A stretch of DNA of 64,000 nt from DASUAS01 sp963841415 (GTDB lineage: Bacteria > Actinomycetota > Acidimicrobiia > IMCC26256 > DASPTH01): NCBI GenBank assembly GCA_963841415.1, contig CAWJCN010000003.1, positions 496,001 to 560,000 on the forward strand, read 5' to 3'. The translations under genes and the position numbers were made by a program. The stretch's first letter is position 1. Each line of letters starts with the position of its first letter. Shown here in pieces: positions 34,802-44,756 of this stretch. The notes beneath the pieces are model-generated. The model worked only from the letters and a program-made list of their open reading frames with translations. It had not been told where the DNA came from and did not search any database.

Positions 34802-37142
34802 CTACGCGTAGCCCTTGTGCGCGCAGCCACCGCAGCGTGAAGAAGCCGAAGATCGGCGGGATCGCGAAGGTGATGCCGCGGAACACGATCACCGTCGCCA
34901 GCGCAGGCGCGGCCGGGATGCCGAAGCTGGTGAGGCCGGCGGTGAGCGCGGCCTCGGTGACGCCGATGCCCGCCGGGCACCGGGGCCACGTTGCCGACCA
35001 TGCCCGCGCCGACCTGGACCACCACGAGCTGGGCGAAGTCGAGGTGCTGGTGGAAGGCGAGCAGGCAGAGGCCGAGGAGCGCGGGGTAGATCAGGTTGCC
35101 GGCGGTGTCGCCACCGACCAGTTGCATCGCCTTCTTCGGGTTGCGCACCACCGCCCAGATGTCGCTCGCGGCGCGCTTCACCGCGGGCACGACCTTGCCC
35201 CGGATCTTGGGGATGAACAGCACGACGCCGACGAGCGCGGCGATGACCGCGATGGCCAGCAGGGTGGTGCTGCTCGACGAGTCGCTGCTGCTGCTCGTGT
35301 CGACCGCGGTGGCGGTGATCGCGGCCGCGGTCAGGAACAGGATCATCTGGATCGCGCCGCCGACGCCGGTGCTGAGCACCATCGCGCTGCCCGCCGACGC
35401 CACCGGGACGTCCTGCTTGTGCAGGTAGTCGAGCTGCAGCGCCGTGCCACCGATGCCGTTGGGCGTGATGAGGTTGAGGAAGGTGCACGCGAGCTGGGTG
35501 AGCACCGTGGGCACGAAGGGCAGGTCCTTGTTCACGCAGCCCATCAGCGCGGTGGCCCAGGCCGTCGGGACGAGCGGGTACAGGCACGAACGCGAGGACC
35601 GCCCACGCCCAGGTCGCGTTCTCGAACTGGCCCTTGACCGACGCCCAGTTGACGCCCTCCATGCTGGGGAAGGCGATGGTGAGCGCGAAGCAGGATGCCG
35701 GCGAGCATCCCGATGTTGACAGGCTCAGGCGCTTGATCTTGAGCGGGGGGACGTCGTCGACGCCGGTGGCGGTCGCGAGTTCGGCGCGCAGCGACTTGAG
35801 CGCCTTGCCCTGGTGCTTGACGCCCTTCGTGAGGCCCGCGGGAGCGCGGCCGGCTGCACGACCGGGATCACCGCCCCGCACGCTCCTTGCCCAGCGCGTC
35901 GACCATCGCCGCGATGGCGCGCTCGTCGCCCGCGAGCTGCGCGGTGAGCACGAGCAGTGCCGCGTCGTCGCGGTCGCAGCCAGTACTGCTCGCCGCTCGC
36001 GTCGGCCGCGCTGAAGTCGTCGAACGCGACCGTGCCGTCGTCGGCGACGAGGATCCGGAGCCCGTCGAGGTTGCCGTGCGCGATCCCTGCGTGGTGGAGC
36101 GCGTCGAGCTGGGCCCAGGCGTCGGCGAGCACCGCGTCGGTCACGCGTTCGGGCGCGAGCGACGCGACCGGGGTGCCGGCGGGCGGGGTGGTGACGAGCA
36201 GCGCGGCATCGGCGCCGCCCACCCCGGTCCGCACCAGTCGCGCCGCGCGGAACCTCGGCGCGCTCGGCGAGCATCAACGAGTAGCCGATGTGCTCGACCT
36301 GCTGGATCCGGCTGCCGAACACCGGCAGTCCGGGTCGTGGTACATCGCCTGGTGCCAGACCTTCGCGGCGATCCGGGCGTCGCGCTGGTCGCGCCCGAAC
36401 GCGTCGACGCGCAGCCGCTCGTCCGACGTGAGCTGACGTCCATGACCGCCGCGCGGGGGATCTGCTCGTCGGCCGGTGCGATCGTCGCGACGTCATAACC
36501 GAGCTCGGTGAGCGCGGTCCGCACCTCGTCGATCGACGGCTGGCCGCCGGGGGCGCCGAAGACCACTCGCACGAGCGCGGCGATGCCGAACCCGACGAGC
36601 AACCCGCCGAGCACGTCGGCAGGGAAGCCGGCGCCGAGGTACATGGCCGCGGCGCACACCAGCAGGATGACGACGGCGAGGATCCGTCGGAGGGGGCGCA
36701 CCAGGTACGGCGCGATCCCGAACGCGAGCGCGGTGACGGCGGCGACGTTGGCCACCGGGTACGCGGGTCCGTCGCCGATGCGCACGTTGACGCCGAGCCC
36801 GGTGATCGTGTGCGTCCCGAGGATCTCGTTGAGCAGCAGCGCGAGCCCCCACGCGCCGGAGCCCGCGAGCAGGCCGTGCCACGCGCCGCGGAACTGCCGC
36901 GTGACCAGCAACAGCAAGGTGACGGCGAGGACGGCCCAGATCGACCCGAGCGCGTACATCGCCTTGGCGATGCCGACCATGTTCCCGGAGAGGTCGTTGA
37001 GGGCCCGGAACAGGTTGACGTTGACGGTCGACTGGGTCTGCGCCCACATTCCGCAGAACAGCGCGGCCACGCTGACGACGAGCAGCGCGACGTCGGCCGG
37101 CCGCCGGCGCGCCTTCTCGTCGGTGTCGCGGATCCAACTCAC
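34802..37142 (-). CDS. PAP2-like/kinase-like/flippase (LPG-synthase TM) fusion, several frameshifts
   Basis: Pieces in several minus-strand frames assemble into one protein of about 780 residues. The N-terminal quarter (from GTG 37142) has about six helices with a PAP2-like end (GAGFPADVLGGLLVGFG). The middle is a protein-kinase-like fold with GSRIQQVEHIGYSLMLAERA and the loop HAGIAHGNLDGLRILV-AFDDFSAAD. The C-terminal half is the UPF0104/lysyl-phosphatidylglycerol-synthase membrane domain (LITPNGIGGTALQLDYL, VGNVAPVPGG), a lipid-flippase fold. At least five single-base breaks are evident, for example near 34975, 35590, 36250, 36330 and 36440. Probably intact in the real genome. Confidence 0.68.
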
Positions 37143-38762
37143 CGATGCGGAGTCTTCGGTGTCCTCGGCGTGGTACTCGGCGAGCAGCTCGAGCTCCTGG
37201 TCGTGCTTCGGGAACATGAAGAAGACGAGCGCAGCACCGAGCACGATCGCGACGAGCCCGGCGACGTAGGCCCAGTCGGCGCCGTCGATGAACGACGTCT
37301 TCGCTGCCGCGATGATCTGCTTCGAGTACTGCGGGTACTGCTGCCGCGGTGTTCGCGGCGCTCGAGAACGACTTCGTGAGCTCGTGACTGGACGTTGGTG
37401 CTCACGCTGCTCGCGTTCGGTGAGCCGGCGATCAGCTTGCTGAACGCGGCCGCGTATCCGGCCGTGAGGAGCGCACCCAGGATCGACTGCATGATGGCGC
37501 CACCGAGGTCGCGCTGGAGGTCGGCGGTGGCCGAGGCCATCCCCGCGCGTCTCACCGGCACCGAACCCGTGAGCGAGTGGGAGGCGGGTGTACCGGCGAA
37601 CCCGACACCGATGCCGATGAAGGCATACGCGAGACCGACCTCCCAGTACGGGATGCCCTCCTGCCACAGCAGCAGCATGATGAGGAAGCCGAGGAAGCAG
37701 AACACGTACCCGATCAGCAGCGTGAATCGCGCACCATGCGTCTCGACAGCTTCGCCGAGCGTGGAGCCACGATGACCATGAGGACCGCAGCCGGGAGGAT
37801 CGCGGTGCCGCTTCGAGCGTGTCGTACCCGAGCACGTTCTGCAGGAACTGCTGGCCGATGAACATCGCGGCCATCAGCGAACCGAACACGATGATCCCGG
37901 CGACACGCGGCGACCCAGAAGATGCGCCGAGCCGCGACGTCGAGGTCGTAGAGCGGGTTCCGGGCCCGGCGCTGGCGGATCACGAAGCCGGCGCCCGCCG
38001 CCACCGCGATGACGAGCCAGTCCGATCGCGAGCGTCTTCTTGTCGGGGACGGGCGCGAAGTTGATGCCGAGGATGAGCGCACCGACCATGAGCGCGGAGA
38101 GGATGCCGCCGAGGTTGTCGACCGGGTCGGTCGCCTCGTTCACGTGGCTCGGGACGAACTTGAGCGCGAGGAGGAGCGCGACCACCGCGAGCGGGAGGGT
38201 GACGAGGAACACCGATCCCCACCAGAAGTGCTCGAGCAGTGCGCCGGCGATCAGCGGCCCGAGCGCCGAGATCGCCGCCGCCGATCGCCGACCACAGCGC
38301 GATCGACTGCGTCCGCGGTTGCCCGGACCAGAGCGCGGTGATGAGCGCGAGCGTGGTGGGGTATGCCATGCCGGCGGAGAGCCCGCCGAGGACGCGGGCC
38401 AGCGACGAGCACGCCGTCGGTGGGTGCGTAGGCGGCGAGCAGGCATGCCGGGATCGACAGCAGCGGTGCCGAGCGACGAGCATCATCTTGCGCCCGTACC
38501 GGTCGCCGAGGGCGCCGAGGTAGAGGACCGACGCCGCGAGGCCGAGCGAGTACCCGACCGCGATCAGGTTGAGCGTCGTCTGCGACGAGTCGAACGACTT
38601 GCCGATGTCGGGGAGCGCGACGTTCGCGACCGCGAGGTTCAGGTTGGCGACCGCGGCGACGAGGATCAGCGCGATCAGGACCAGCGGGCCGCGCTCCGGC
38701 GCATGGTCCGGCTCTGCCCGGCCGGCTTGCCCCGTCGGGGCCCTGCCCCCGGTCTCGGTCAC
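37143..38762 (-). CDS. MFS exporter, DHA2-like 14-helix type, multiply frameshifted
   Basis: From GTG 38762 the frames join into an MFS drug/proton antiporter of about 540 residues. Visible blocks include LVLIALILVAAVANLNLAVA with LGDRYGRKMMLVA (motif A), FWWGSVFLVTLPLAVVALLL and VGFAGTPASHSLTGSVPVRR (motif C-like). At least six frame changes are needed, for example near 38470, 38290, 38030, 37910, 37800 and 37330. The C-terminus is unsure and reads into the next gene. It would export a lipophilic compound. Confidence 0.65.
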
Positions 38763-38869
38763 GAGCGCACCCTACCGGGGTTCATCTGCAGGTGCGTCCA
38801 CCCAGCGATCGCGGACCTGCGTTCCGCGGCATGACGACTTCGGCCGCGGATTGGGTCAGGATGGGGGCT

Positions 38870-40287
38870 ATGAACGACGCCGCGAAGTACTCCCGTCATC
38901 CACCTCGATCCCGACGAGCGGGCCCGGATCGGTCGGGCGGCGCGGTCCGCCGTGCCGCGTTCCTCCCACGCGGCCTGGACTCCAGGACCCGACCGGGCTG
39001 ACCCGACCGAGCTGCTCACGGGGCAGGAGACAACTCGCGTCCCCGATCTCGTACCGATCCGTCACGAACGGATGCTCGCCTCTCCCTTCACGTTCTACCG
39101 GGGTGCCGCCATCATCATGGCGGCCGATCTTGCGACCGGTCCAGAATCCGGCCTGCGCGTGCAGGCGTGCGGCGACGCGCACCTCTCGAACTTCGGCGGA
39201 TTTGCCGGGCCCGACCGTGCGCTGCTCTTCGACATCAACGACTTCGACGAGACCAGCCCGGGACCATTCGAATGGGATGTCAAGCGACTGACGGCAAGCT
39301 TCGAGATCGCGGCGCGCTCACGTGAGTTCAGTGCCAAAGAGGCTCATCGCGTCGTGGCACGGGTCGTCCGGTCGTACCGGGAGGCGATGGCGGGCTTCGC
39401 CGCGATGACGAACCTCGACGTCTGGTACACGCGCCTCGACGTCGAGAAGGTCTTCAACGAGTACCGCTCGCAGGTCGACATCGGCGGAGATCAAGCGGTT
39501 CGAGCGCAACCTGGCCAAAGCCCAGGCCAAAGACAACATGAAGGCGTTCTCGAAGCTCACGGAGCGGGTGGACGGCGAGTACCGCATCAAGGCCGACCCT
39601 CCTGTCGTGGTCCCACTCACCGATCTCGTCGGTGGCGGCGATCTCGACCAGCTCTGGGCCTGGCTCGAGGACCGGATCCGCACGTACCGTCGTTCGCTGC
39701 AACCTGATCGCCGCCATCTCCTTGAGAGCTACCGCCTCGTCGACTTCGCTCGCAAGGTCGTGGGCGTCGGCAGCGTGGGCACTCGCTGCTGGATCGGGTT
39801 GATGCTCGGTCGTGACGACGCCGATCCGTTGTTCCTCCAGGTGAAGGAGGCGGAAGCGTCGGTGCTCGAGGCCCACGCGGGCAGGAGCGGCTTCGCCAAC
39901 CACGGCCAACGGGTGGTGGAAGGGCAACGCCTCCTCCAAGCTGCCAGCGACGTCATGCTCGGGTGGACCCGCACCAAGGGTGTCGACGACATCGAGCGCG
40001 ACTTCTATCTGCGCCAGCTCTGGGACGGGAAATTCTCGGCCGACATCGAAACGATGTCGCCGTCGGCACTCGACATCTATGCCCGGTTGTGCGGGTGGAC
40101 GTTGGCTCGCGGCCACGCCCGTTCGGGCGACCGAATCGCCATCGCCGCCTACCTCGGAACGAGCGACGCCTTCGATCGAGCGCTGGTCGAATACAGCGCC
40201 GCGTACGCCGATCAGAACGAGCGCGACTACGCCCGCGTGTCCGACGCGCTCCGGGCCGCTGATCCGACGCCGGCTGTGGGAAGCTGA
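38870..40287 (+). CDS. DUF2252 family protein, two frameshifts
   Basis: A protein of about 470 residues of DUF2252, a kinase-like fold of unknown function common in actinobacteria. The marks are SPFTFYRGAAIIMAADL, the GDAHLSNFGGF loop, LLFDINDFDE (resembling a kinase DxD pair) and WDVKRLTASFEIAAR. The C-terminal half has CWIGLMLGRDDADPLFLQVKEA. One extra base near 38898 separates the first 10 codons, and one near 39483 separates the two large halves. ATG 38870 follows a CAGGAT box by 7 nt. Confidence 0.82.
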
Positions 40288-40312
40288 GTCTCATCAGTCA
40301 GGGAGGTCGCGG

Positions 40313-40429
40313 GTGATCTACGTCGGAGTCGGCATCTTCTTCTTCGTCGCGTTGCTCTGCATCGTTGCGTTCTTCGGCGCTCGGAAGCAGCGCCGCCGGT
40401 ACGAGGAGACGGGTTCTCTCGACCAGTAA
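40313..40429 (+). CDS. single-helix micro-protein upstream of cydA
   Basis: A 38-residue protein starting at GTG 40313 behind GGGAGGTCGCGG, an excellent ribosome site. Residues 2-22 form one hydrophobic helix (VGVGIFFFVALLCIVAFFG), followed by a basic patch (RKQRRR) and an acidic tail. It ends 27 bp before cydA on the same strand. Small single-helix subunits (CydX, CydS, CydH) are known in bd oxidases, but this sequence shows no clear match and the gene lies before, not after, cydAB. A subunit role is only a hypothesis. Confidence 0.62.
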   Translation: MIYVGVGIFFFVALLCIVAFFGARKQRRRYEETGSLDQ

Positions 40430-40456
40430 GCGCTCGACGGGTAGGGGAGCGAGACG

Positions 40457-41878
40457 GTGACGCACGCGCTCGGTGTGGTGCTGGCGGTGAACCCGGTGCC
40501 GTGGGCCCGCTCGCAGATGGCGCTCACGCTCGCGTTCCACATCGTGCTGGTGCCGCTGGGCGTGGCCTGGGGCTTCATCACGCTCATCGCCAACTACCGC
40601 GCCGTCAAGCACGACGACGCCGACGCGCTGTTGCTCGCGCAACGGTGGTCGAAGTACATGGCGGTGACGTTCGCGGTCGGAGCGGTCACCGGCACCGTCC
40701 TGTCGTTCGAGTTCGGATTGCTCTGGCCGCGGTTCATGGGCCGCTTCGGCGACGCGTTCGGGATCCCGTTCGCCATCGAAGGGCTCTTCTTCTTCCTCGA
40801 GGCCATCTTCCTCGCCGTCTACATCTACGGCTGGAAGCGGCTGAAGCCCTGGCCCCATTTCTGGACCGGCGTGCCGATCGTGATCGCCGGGATCGGTGGC
40901 ACCGTCTCGGTCGTCGCCGCCAACGCGTGGATGAACGAGCCCGCCGGCTTCACCCTGAACTCGGCGGGCCAGGTGATCGACGTCGACCCGTGGGCCGTGA
41001 TCTTCAACAAGGCGATGCCGTTGCAGTCGCTCCACATGCTCGTCGCCGCGTATCTTGTCGGCGGCTTCCTCGTCGCGTCGGTGTACGCGTTCGGCATGTT
41101 GCGGGGACGGCGCGACCGCTACCACCGCCTCGGCTTTCTCATCCCGTTCACCGTCGCCGCCATCGCCATGCCGTTCCAGATGTTCGTGGGTGACGAGCTC
41201 GCGCGGTGGGTGTACAACAACGAACCGGTGAAGTTCGCGGCCATCGAGATGGTGCCGAAGACCTCCACCGACGTCCCCGAGACGCTGTTCGGGCACCTCA
41301 ACACGCAGGGCGAAGTCGAGGGGGGCATCAAGATCCCAGGGCTGGCGTCGATCCTGTCCGACCCCACCGAGGGCACGAGCACGCAGATCCAGGGGCTCGA
41401 CTCGTTCCCGCAGGACACGCGACCCACGAACGCCGAGGTCGACGTGGTGCACCTCGCGTGGGACGTGATGGTCGGTCTCGGCACGCTCCTGTCCCTCCTG
41501 GCGCTCTGGTACTTCGGCGCCTGGGTGTTCAAGCGCCGCATGCCGAAGAGCAAGCTCTTCCTCTGGATCGCGGCGGCTGCTGGTGTGCTCTCGGTGGTCA
41601 CGCTCGAGGCGGGGTGGGTGGTCACCGAGGTGGGACGTCAGCCGTGGATCGTGCGCAACTACATGAAGGTCGAGCAGGCCGCCACCGCCAACACCGGCGT
41701 GTGGATCACCTTCTTCGCGGTGCTCGCGATCTACGTCGGACTCGGTGTGACGGCCATCCTCGTGTTGCGACTCATGAGCCGGCGCTGGCGCGCAGGTGAG
41801 ACCGAGGTCGATGCCGGCGGGCCCTACGGGCCTCGCCCCACGCCCGAGCAAGAAGCACCCAGGGAATTGGTCACGTGA
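40457..41878 (+). CDS. cydA: cytochrome bd-type quinol oxidase subunit I
   Basis: A 473-residue subunit I with about nine helices. The heme ligands are visible: His28 (LAFHIVL), His193 (LQSLHML) and Met338 (DVMVGLG). Glu108 and Glu115 (FAIEGLFFFLEAIF) belong to the proton/oxygen site, and GRQPW at 393-397 is invariant in the family. The periplasmic Q-loop is short, as in the cyanide-insensitive and S-type enzymes. It reduces O2 to water with quinol under low oxygen. GTG 40457. cydB follows with an 11-bp gap. Confidence 0.96.
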   Translation: MTHALGVVLAVNPVPWARSQMALTLAFHIVLVPLGVAWGFITLIANYRAVKHDDADALLLAQRWSKYMAVTFAVGAVTGTVLSFEFGLLWPRFMGRFGDAFGIPFAIEGLFFFLEAIFLAVYIYGWKRLKPWPHFWTGVPIVIAGIGGTVSVVAANAWMNEPAGFTLNSAGQVIDVDPWAVIFNKAMPLQSLHMLVAAYLVGGFLVASVYAFGMLRGRRDRYHRLGFLIPFTVAAIAMPFQMFVGDELARWVYNNEPVKFAAIEMVPKTSTDVPETLFGHLNTQGEVEGGIKIPGLASILSDPTEGTSTQIQGLDSFPQDTRPTNAEVDVVHLAWDVMVGLGTLLSLLALWYFGAWVFKRRMPKSKLFLWIAAAAGVLSVVTLEAGWVVTEVGRQPWIVRNYMKVEQAATANTGVWITFFAVLAIYVGLGVTAILVLRLMSRRWRAGETEVDAGGPYGPRPTPEQEAPRELVT

Positions 41879-41888
41879 GCAGGCGGCC

Positions 41889-42917
41889 ATGAGCGACGTC
41901 GTCGCGCTGATCCTCATGCTCGGGATCACCGCCTACGCGCTGTTCGGCGGTGCCGACTTCGGCGCCGGCTTCTGGGACCTCACCGCGGGTGGGGCCGAGC
42001 GGGGCGCGCAACCCCGTTCGGTGATCAGCCACTCGATCGGCCCGGTGTGGGAGGCCAACCACGTGTGGTTGATCTTCTGCCTCGTGGTGCTCTGGACGGC
42101 GTTCTCGGAGGCGTTCGCGTCGATCACGCTCACGCTCTTCGTGCCGTTGTCGATCGCCGCGCTCGGCATCGTGTTCCGCGGCTCGGCCTTCGCGTTCCGC
42201 AAGGAGGTCACGCGGACGTCGAGCCAGCGCAACTTCGGCGCCGCGTTCGCGACCTCGTCGGTGATCGTGCCCTACTGCATGGGCGCGGTCGCGGGCGCCA
42301 TCGCGTCGGGACGAGTGCCCGCGGGCGGCAAGGCGGGCGACCCGTGGTCGAGCTGGGTGAACCCCACGTCGATCCTCGGCGGGGTGCTCGCGGTCACGGT
42401 GTGCGCCTACCTCGCGGCGGTGTACATGGTGTGGGACGCGCGCCGGCTCCAGTCTCCGGGCATGGTCGAGTACTTCCGTCGTCGTGCCGTCGTCGCGGCC
42501 GTCGTCACCGGGATCGTGGCACTGGCCGGGATCTTCGTGTTGCACGACGACGCGATCTACGTGTTCCACGGGCTCACGTCACGCGCGCTCCCGCTCGTGA
42601 TCCTCTCGGCGCTGTGTGGCGTCGGCTCGCTCGCGCTGCTGCTCCGGTCGAACCATTGGGGTGCGCGCGTCCTCGCGATGGGTGCGGTCGCCACCGTGGT
42701 GCTCGGCTGGGGCGTCGCGCAATACCCCTACATCCTGCCGACGAGCATGAAGCTCTCGGCCGCCGCCGCGCCCGATCCCACGCTGTGGTCGGTCGTCATC
42801 GTGTTCGTGATCGCGGCGATCGTGATCCTGCCCTCACTCGGGTTGCTCTACTGCCTCGACCAGCGCGATCTGCTCCAGACGCCAGCTGCGGAGGCGCCGG
42901 CTCAGGCCGAGTCCTGA
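41889..42917 (+). CDS. cydB: cytochrome bd-type quinol oxidase subunit II
   Basis: A 342-residue partner of CydA with eight to nine helices. It begins with the typical FGGADFGAGFWDL and has WEANHVWLIF near residue 56 and YPYILPTSM near the end. ATG 41889 is chosen because the protein then begins right before helix 1. No cydDC transporter for assembly is next to it. Its last 16 bp overlap the end of the convergent K+ channel gene. Confidence 0.95.
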   Translation: MSDVVALILMLGITAYALFGGADFGAGFWDLTAGGAERGAQPRSVISHSIGPVWEANHVWLIFCLVVLWTAFSEAFASITLTLFVPLSIAALGIVFRGSAFAFRKEVTRTSSQRNFGAAFATSSVIVPYCMGAVAGAIASGRVPAGGKAGDPWSSWVNPTSILGGVLAVTVCAYLAAVYMVWDARRLQSPGMVEYFRRRAVVAAVVTGIVALAGIFVLHDDAIYVFHGLTSRALPLVILSALCGVGSLALLLRSNHWGARVLAMGAVATVVLGWGVAQYPYILPTSMKLSAAAAPDPTLWSVVIVFVIAAIVILPSLGLLYCLDQRDLLQTPAAEAPAQAES

Positions 42918-43654
42918 GCCGTCGCCGTCGCCTCGCCGCTCGGATCGATCATCGCCGGCGGCCCCCCCTGGTTGCGCCCGCTCAGCCGGCTCACCAGCAC
43001 CGCGATGATCGTCACCAGGTACAGCTGCCCGATCAGCGCCTCGAGCACCGCCAGCGCTCGCCCGAGGTCACCGGCCGCGGTGAAGTCGCCGTAGCCCACG
43101 GTGGTCTGGGTGATGTAGCTGAAGTACAGGAAGTCGGGCACGGTGGCATGGGACGTCTGCACGAAGAACGGACCGCTCGAGAGCCCGTTGATGGCCGCGT
43201 ACAGGAAGGCGAACATCATCCCCAACAGCACGTAGATGCAGATCGCGCCCAGCACCGTCCGCACGTCGATGACCCGACGCTTCCACAGCGCCCGTCCGAT
43301 CACGAAGGGCACGGTGGCGACCAGCAGGATGTTGAGCAGGAAGAACCCGGCACTCGGATCGTCGGACGAGGACGCCGCCACCGACCCGAGTGACGCGAGC
43401 AGCGAGAGCAGCGCGACGACCGACGCCAGGCGGAAGAAGTGACGGCTCACGCGCGACGCGAGCAACGCCGCCAGCAACGTCAGCCCCTGGAGGAACACGG
43501 TGATGACCCGGGTCCACGGATCGGGCGGGCCCGCGGCCATCACGATGAACGTCAGGGTCAGGAAGAGGAGCACCCACCCGTACTGGTAGCCCGGTGAGTG
43601 CTTCTCCAGCCACGCCTCGACGCTGCTCGGCTTCGCCCTGTGGCCGTGCGGCAC
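42902..43654 (-). CDS. two-pore-helix (ion_trans_2) potassium channel
   Basis: A 250-residue membrane protein with about six hydrophobic segments. The selectivity filter TTVGYGD lies near 197-203 between the last two helices. No RCK/TrkA-N ligand domain and no clear voltage sensor is present; the C-terminus is a short polar tail. GTG 43654 follows GGAGGGACC. It converges on cydB. Confidence 0.88.
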   Translation of the reverse strand: MPHGHRAKPSSVEAWLEKHSPGYQYGWVLLFLTLTFIVMAAGPPDPWTRVITVFLQGLTLLAALLASRVSRHFFRLASVVALLSLLASLGSVAASSSDDPSAGFFLLNILLVATVPFVIGRALWKRRVIDVRTVLGAICIYVLLGMMFAFLYAAINGLSSGPFFVQTSHATVPDFLYFSYITQTTVGYGDFTAAGDLGRALAVLEALIGQLYLVTIIAVLVSRLSGRNQGGPPAMIDPSGEATATAQDSA

Positions 43655-43802
43655 GGTCCCTCCATCGCTCGGTGATTCCTCATCCTCGCCGCGACATCCA
43701 AGCAGTGTCGAGAGCGGCAGGGTTCATCCCCAATGGGTGATGCGCACGGCGCTCGGTGCCTTGATGCTGACACCAGAGCAAACGAGGGGGAGGTGGCCAC
43801 CG

Positions 43803-44228
43803 ATGGCCGACAGTACCTACGACGACGGCTACGAGAGCTCCGGTATGGGCTGGAAGCTCTTCGCTGGGATCATGATCATCATCGTCGGCACGTTCAACGT
43901 GATCGACGGACTCGTCGCGATCACGAACGTCAACTACTTCAAGAACGTCGGAGGCGGGAGCTCGCAGCTGCCGCTGACGAACAACATCAAGACCTGGGGC
44001 TGGGTCGTCCTGATCCTGGGGGCGATCCTGATTCTCTCCGGCTTCTTGATCTTCGTCGGGAACATGTTCGGTCGGGTGATCGGCGTGCTCGCCGCGGGCG
44101 CCAACGCCATCATCCAGCTCGCGTACCTGCCGCACTACCCGCTGTGGTCGTTCACGATGATCCTCGTCGACATCCTCGTGATCTGGGGCATCGTCGTGCA
44201 CGGCGGTCGTCTCCTCGAGAACTCCTGA
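43803..44228 (+). CDS. DUF7144-like four-helix membrane protein
   Basis: A 141-residue protein with a short polar N-terminus and four helices (about 15-37, 65-86, 90-110 and 115-135). The fold and the GxxxxIVGTFNVIDGLVAI first helix match a membrane family common in actinobacteria, of unknown function. ATG 43803 follows GGGGGAGGTGG. A strong hairpin ends the gene. Confidence 0.8.
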   Translation: MADSTYDDGYESSGMGWKLFAGIMIIIVGTFNVIDGLVAITNVNYFKNVGGGSSQLPLTNNIKTWGWVVLILGAILILSGFLIFVGNMFGRVIGVLAAGANAIIQLAYLPHYPLWSFTMILVDILVIWGIVVHGGRLLENS

Positions 44229-44243
44229 GGCCACGGACAGAGA

Positions 44244-44281
44244 CCGCACGGACGCCGGCTCGACTGCCGGCGCCCGTGCGG
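44244..44281 (+). terminator. terminator hairpin
   Basis: A 16-bp GC-rich stem with one mismatch (44244-44259 with 44266-44281) and a 6-nt loop lies 15 bp after the stop of the membrane protein and 31 bp before the next start. Confidence 0.75.
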
Positions 44282-44312
44282 CCGCGCCATTCGATGAGCG
44301 CGGGAGGAAGCC

Positions 44313-44744
44313 ATGGCTACGAACGCAGAACGCGCCGCCACCCTGGTGCGCGCGCTCGAAGCGAGCATCGTGGGTGACAGCACGGTGATCGCCGATCTCT
44401 ACACCGACGACGTTCGGGGCTGGGCACCCGCGCTCGACGTGTCGTCGGCGGCCGAGCTCGCCGTCGAGTTCGAGGATCGCGACGGCGCGTTCTCCGACAT
44501 CGACATCGACGTGTCCGCCTTGGACATCGCCGGTGACCGGGCTTGCATCGAGTGGGTCATCACGCTAACGCACTCCGGTCCACTACGTATCGACGAGGAC
44601 TTCACCTTCGACCCGACTGACCTACGGGTCTCCCTGCATGGTGTGACCGTTGCGGAGTTCGATGGCGATCAGATCTCTGCCTTTCGCCAGTACTGGGACG
44701 AGGTGGAGTTGCTCGAGCAACTCGCGCTTCCGCCGATCGAGTAG
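44313..44744 (+). CDS. SnoaL/NTF2-like protein
   Basis: A 143-residue alpha+beta cone protein of the NTF2/SnoaL type: N-terminal helix AERAATLVRALEASIVGD, then VIADLYTDDVRGWAPAL and paired strands ending in FRQYWDEVELLEQL. ATG 44313 follows GGGAGGAAGCC. Members bind or isomerise small molecules. Base composition is a little lower in GC around 44560-44700. It lies 12 bp before the crotonase and may share its transcript. Confidence 0.82.
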   Translation: MATNAERAATLVRALEASIVGDSTVIADLYTDDVRGWAPALDVSSAAELAVEFEDRDGAFSDIDIDVSALDIAGDRACIEWVITLTHSGPLRIDEDFTFDPTDLRVSLHGVTVAEFDGDQISAFRQYWDEVELLEQLALPPIE

Positions 44745-44756
44745 ACCGAATGGCTG

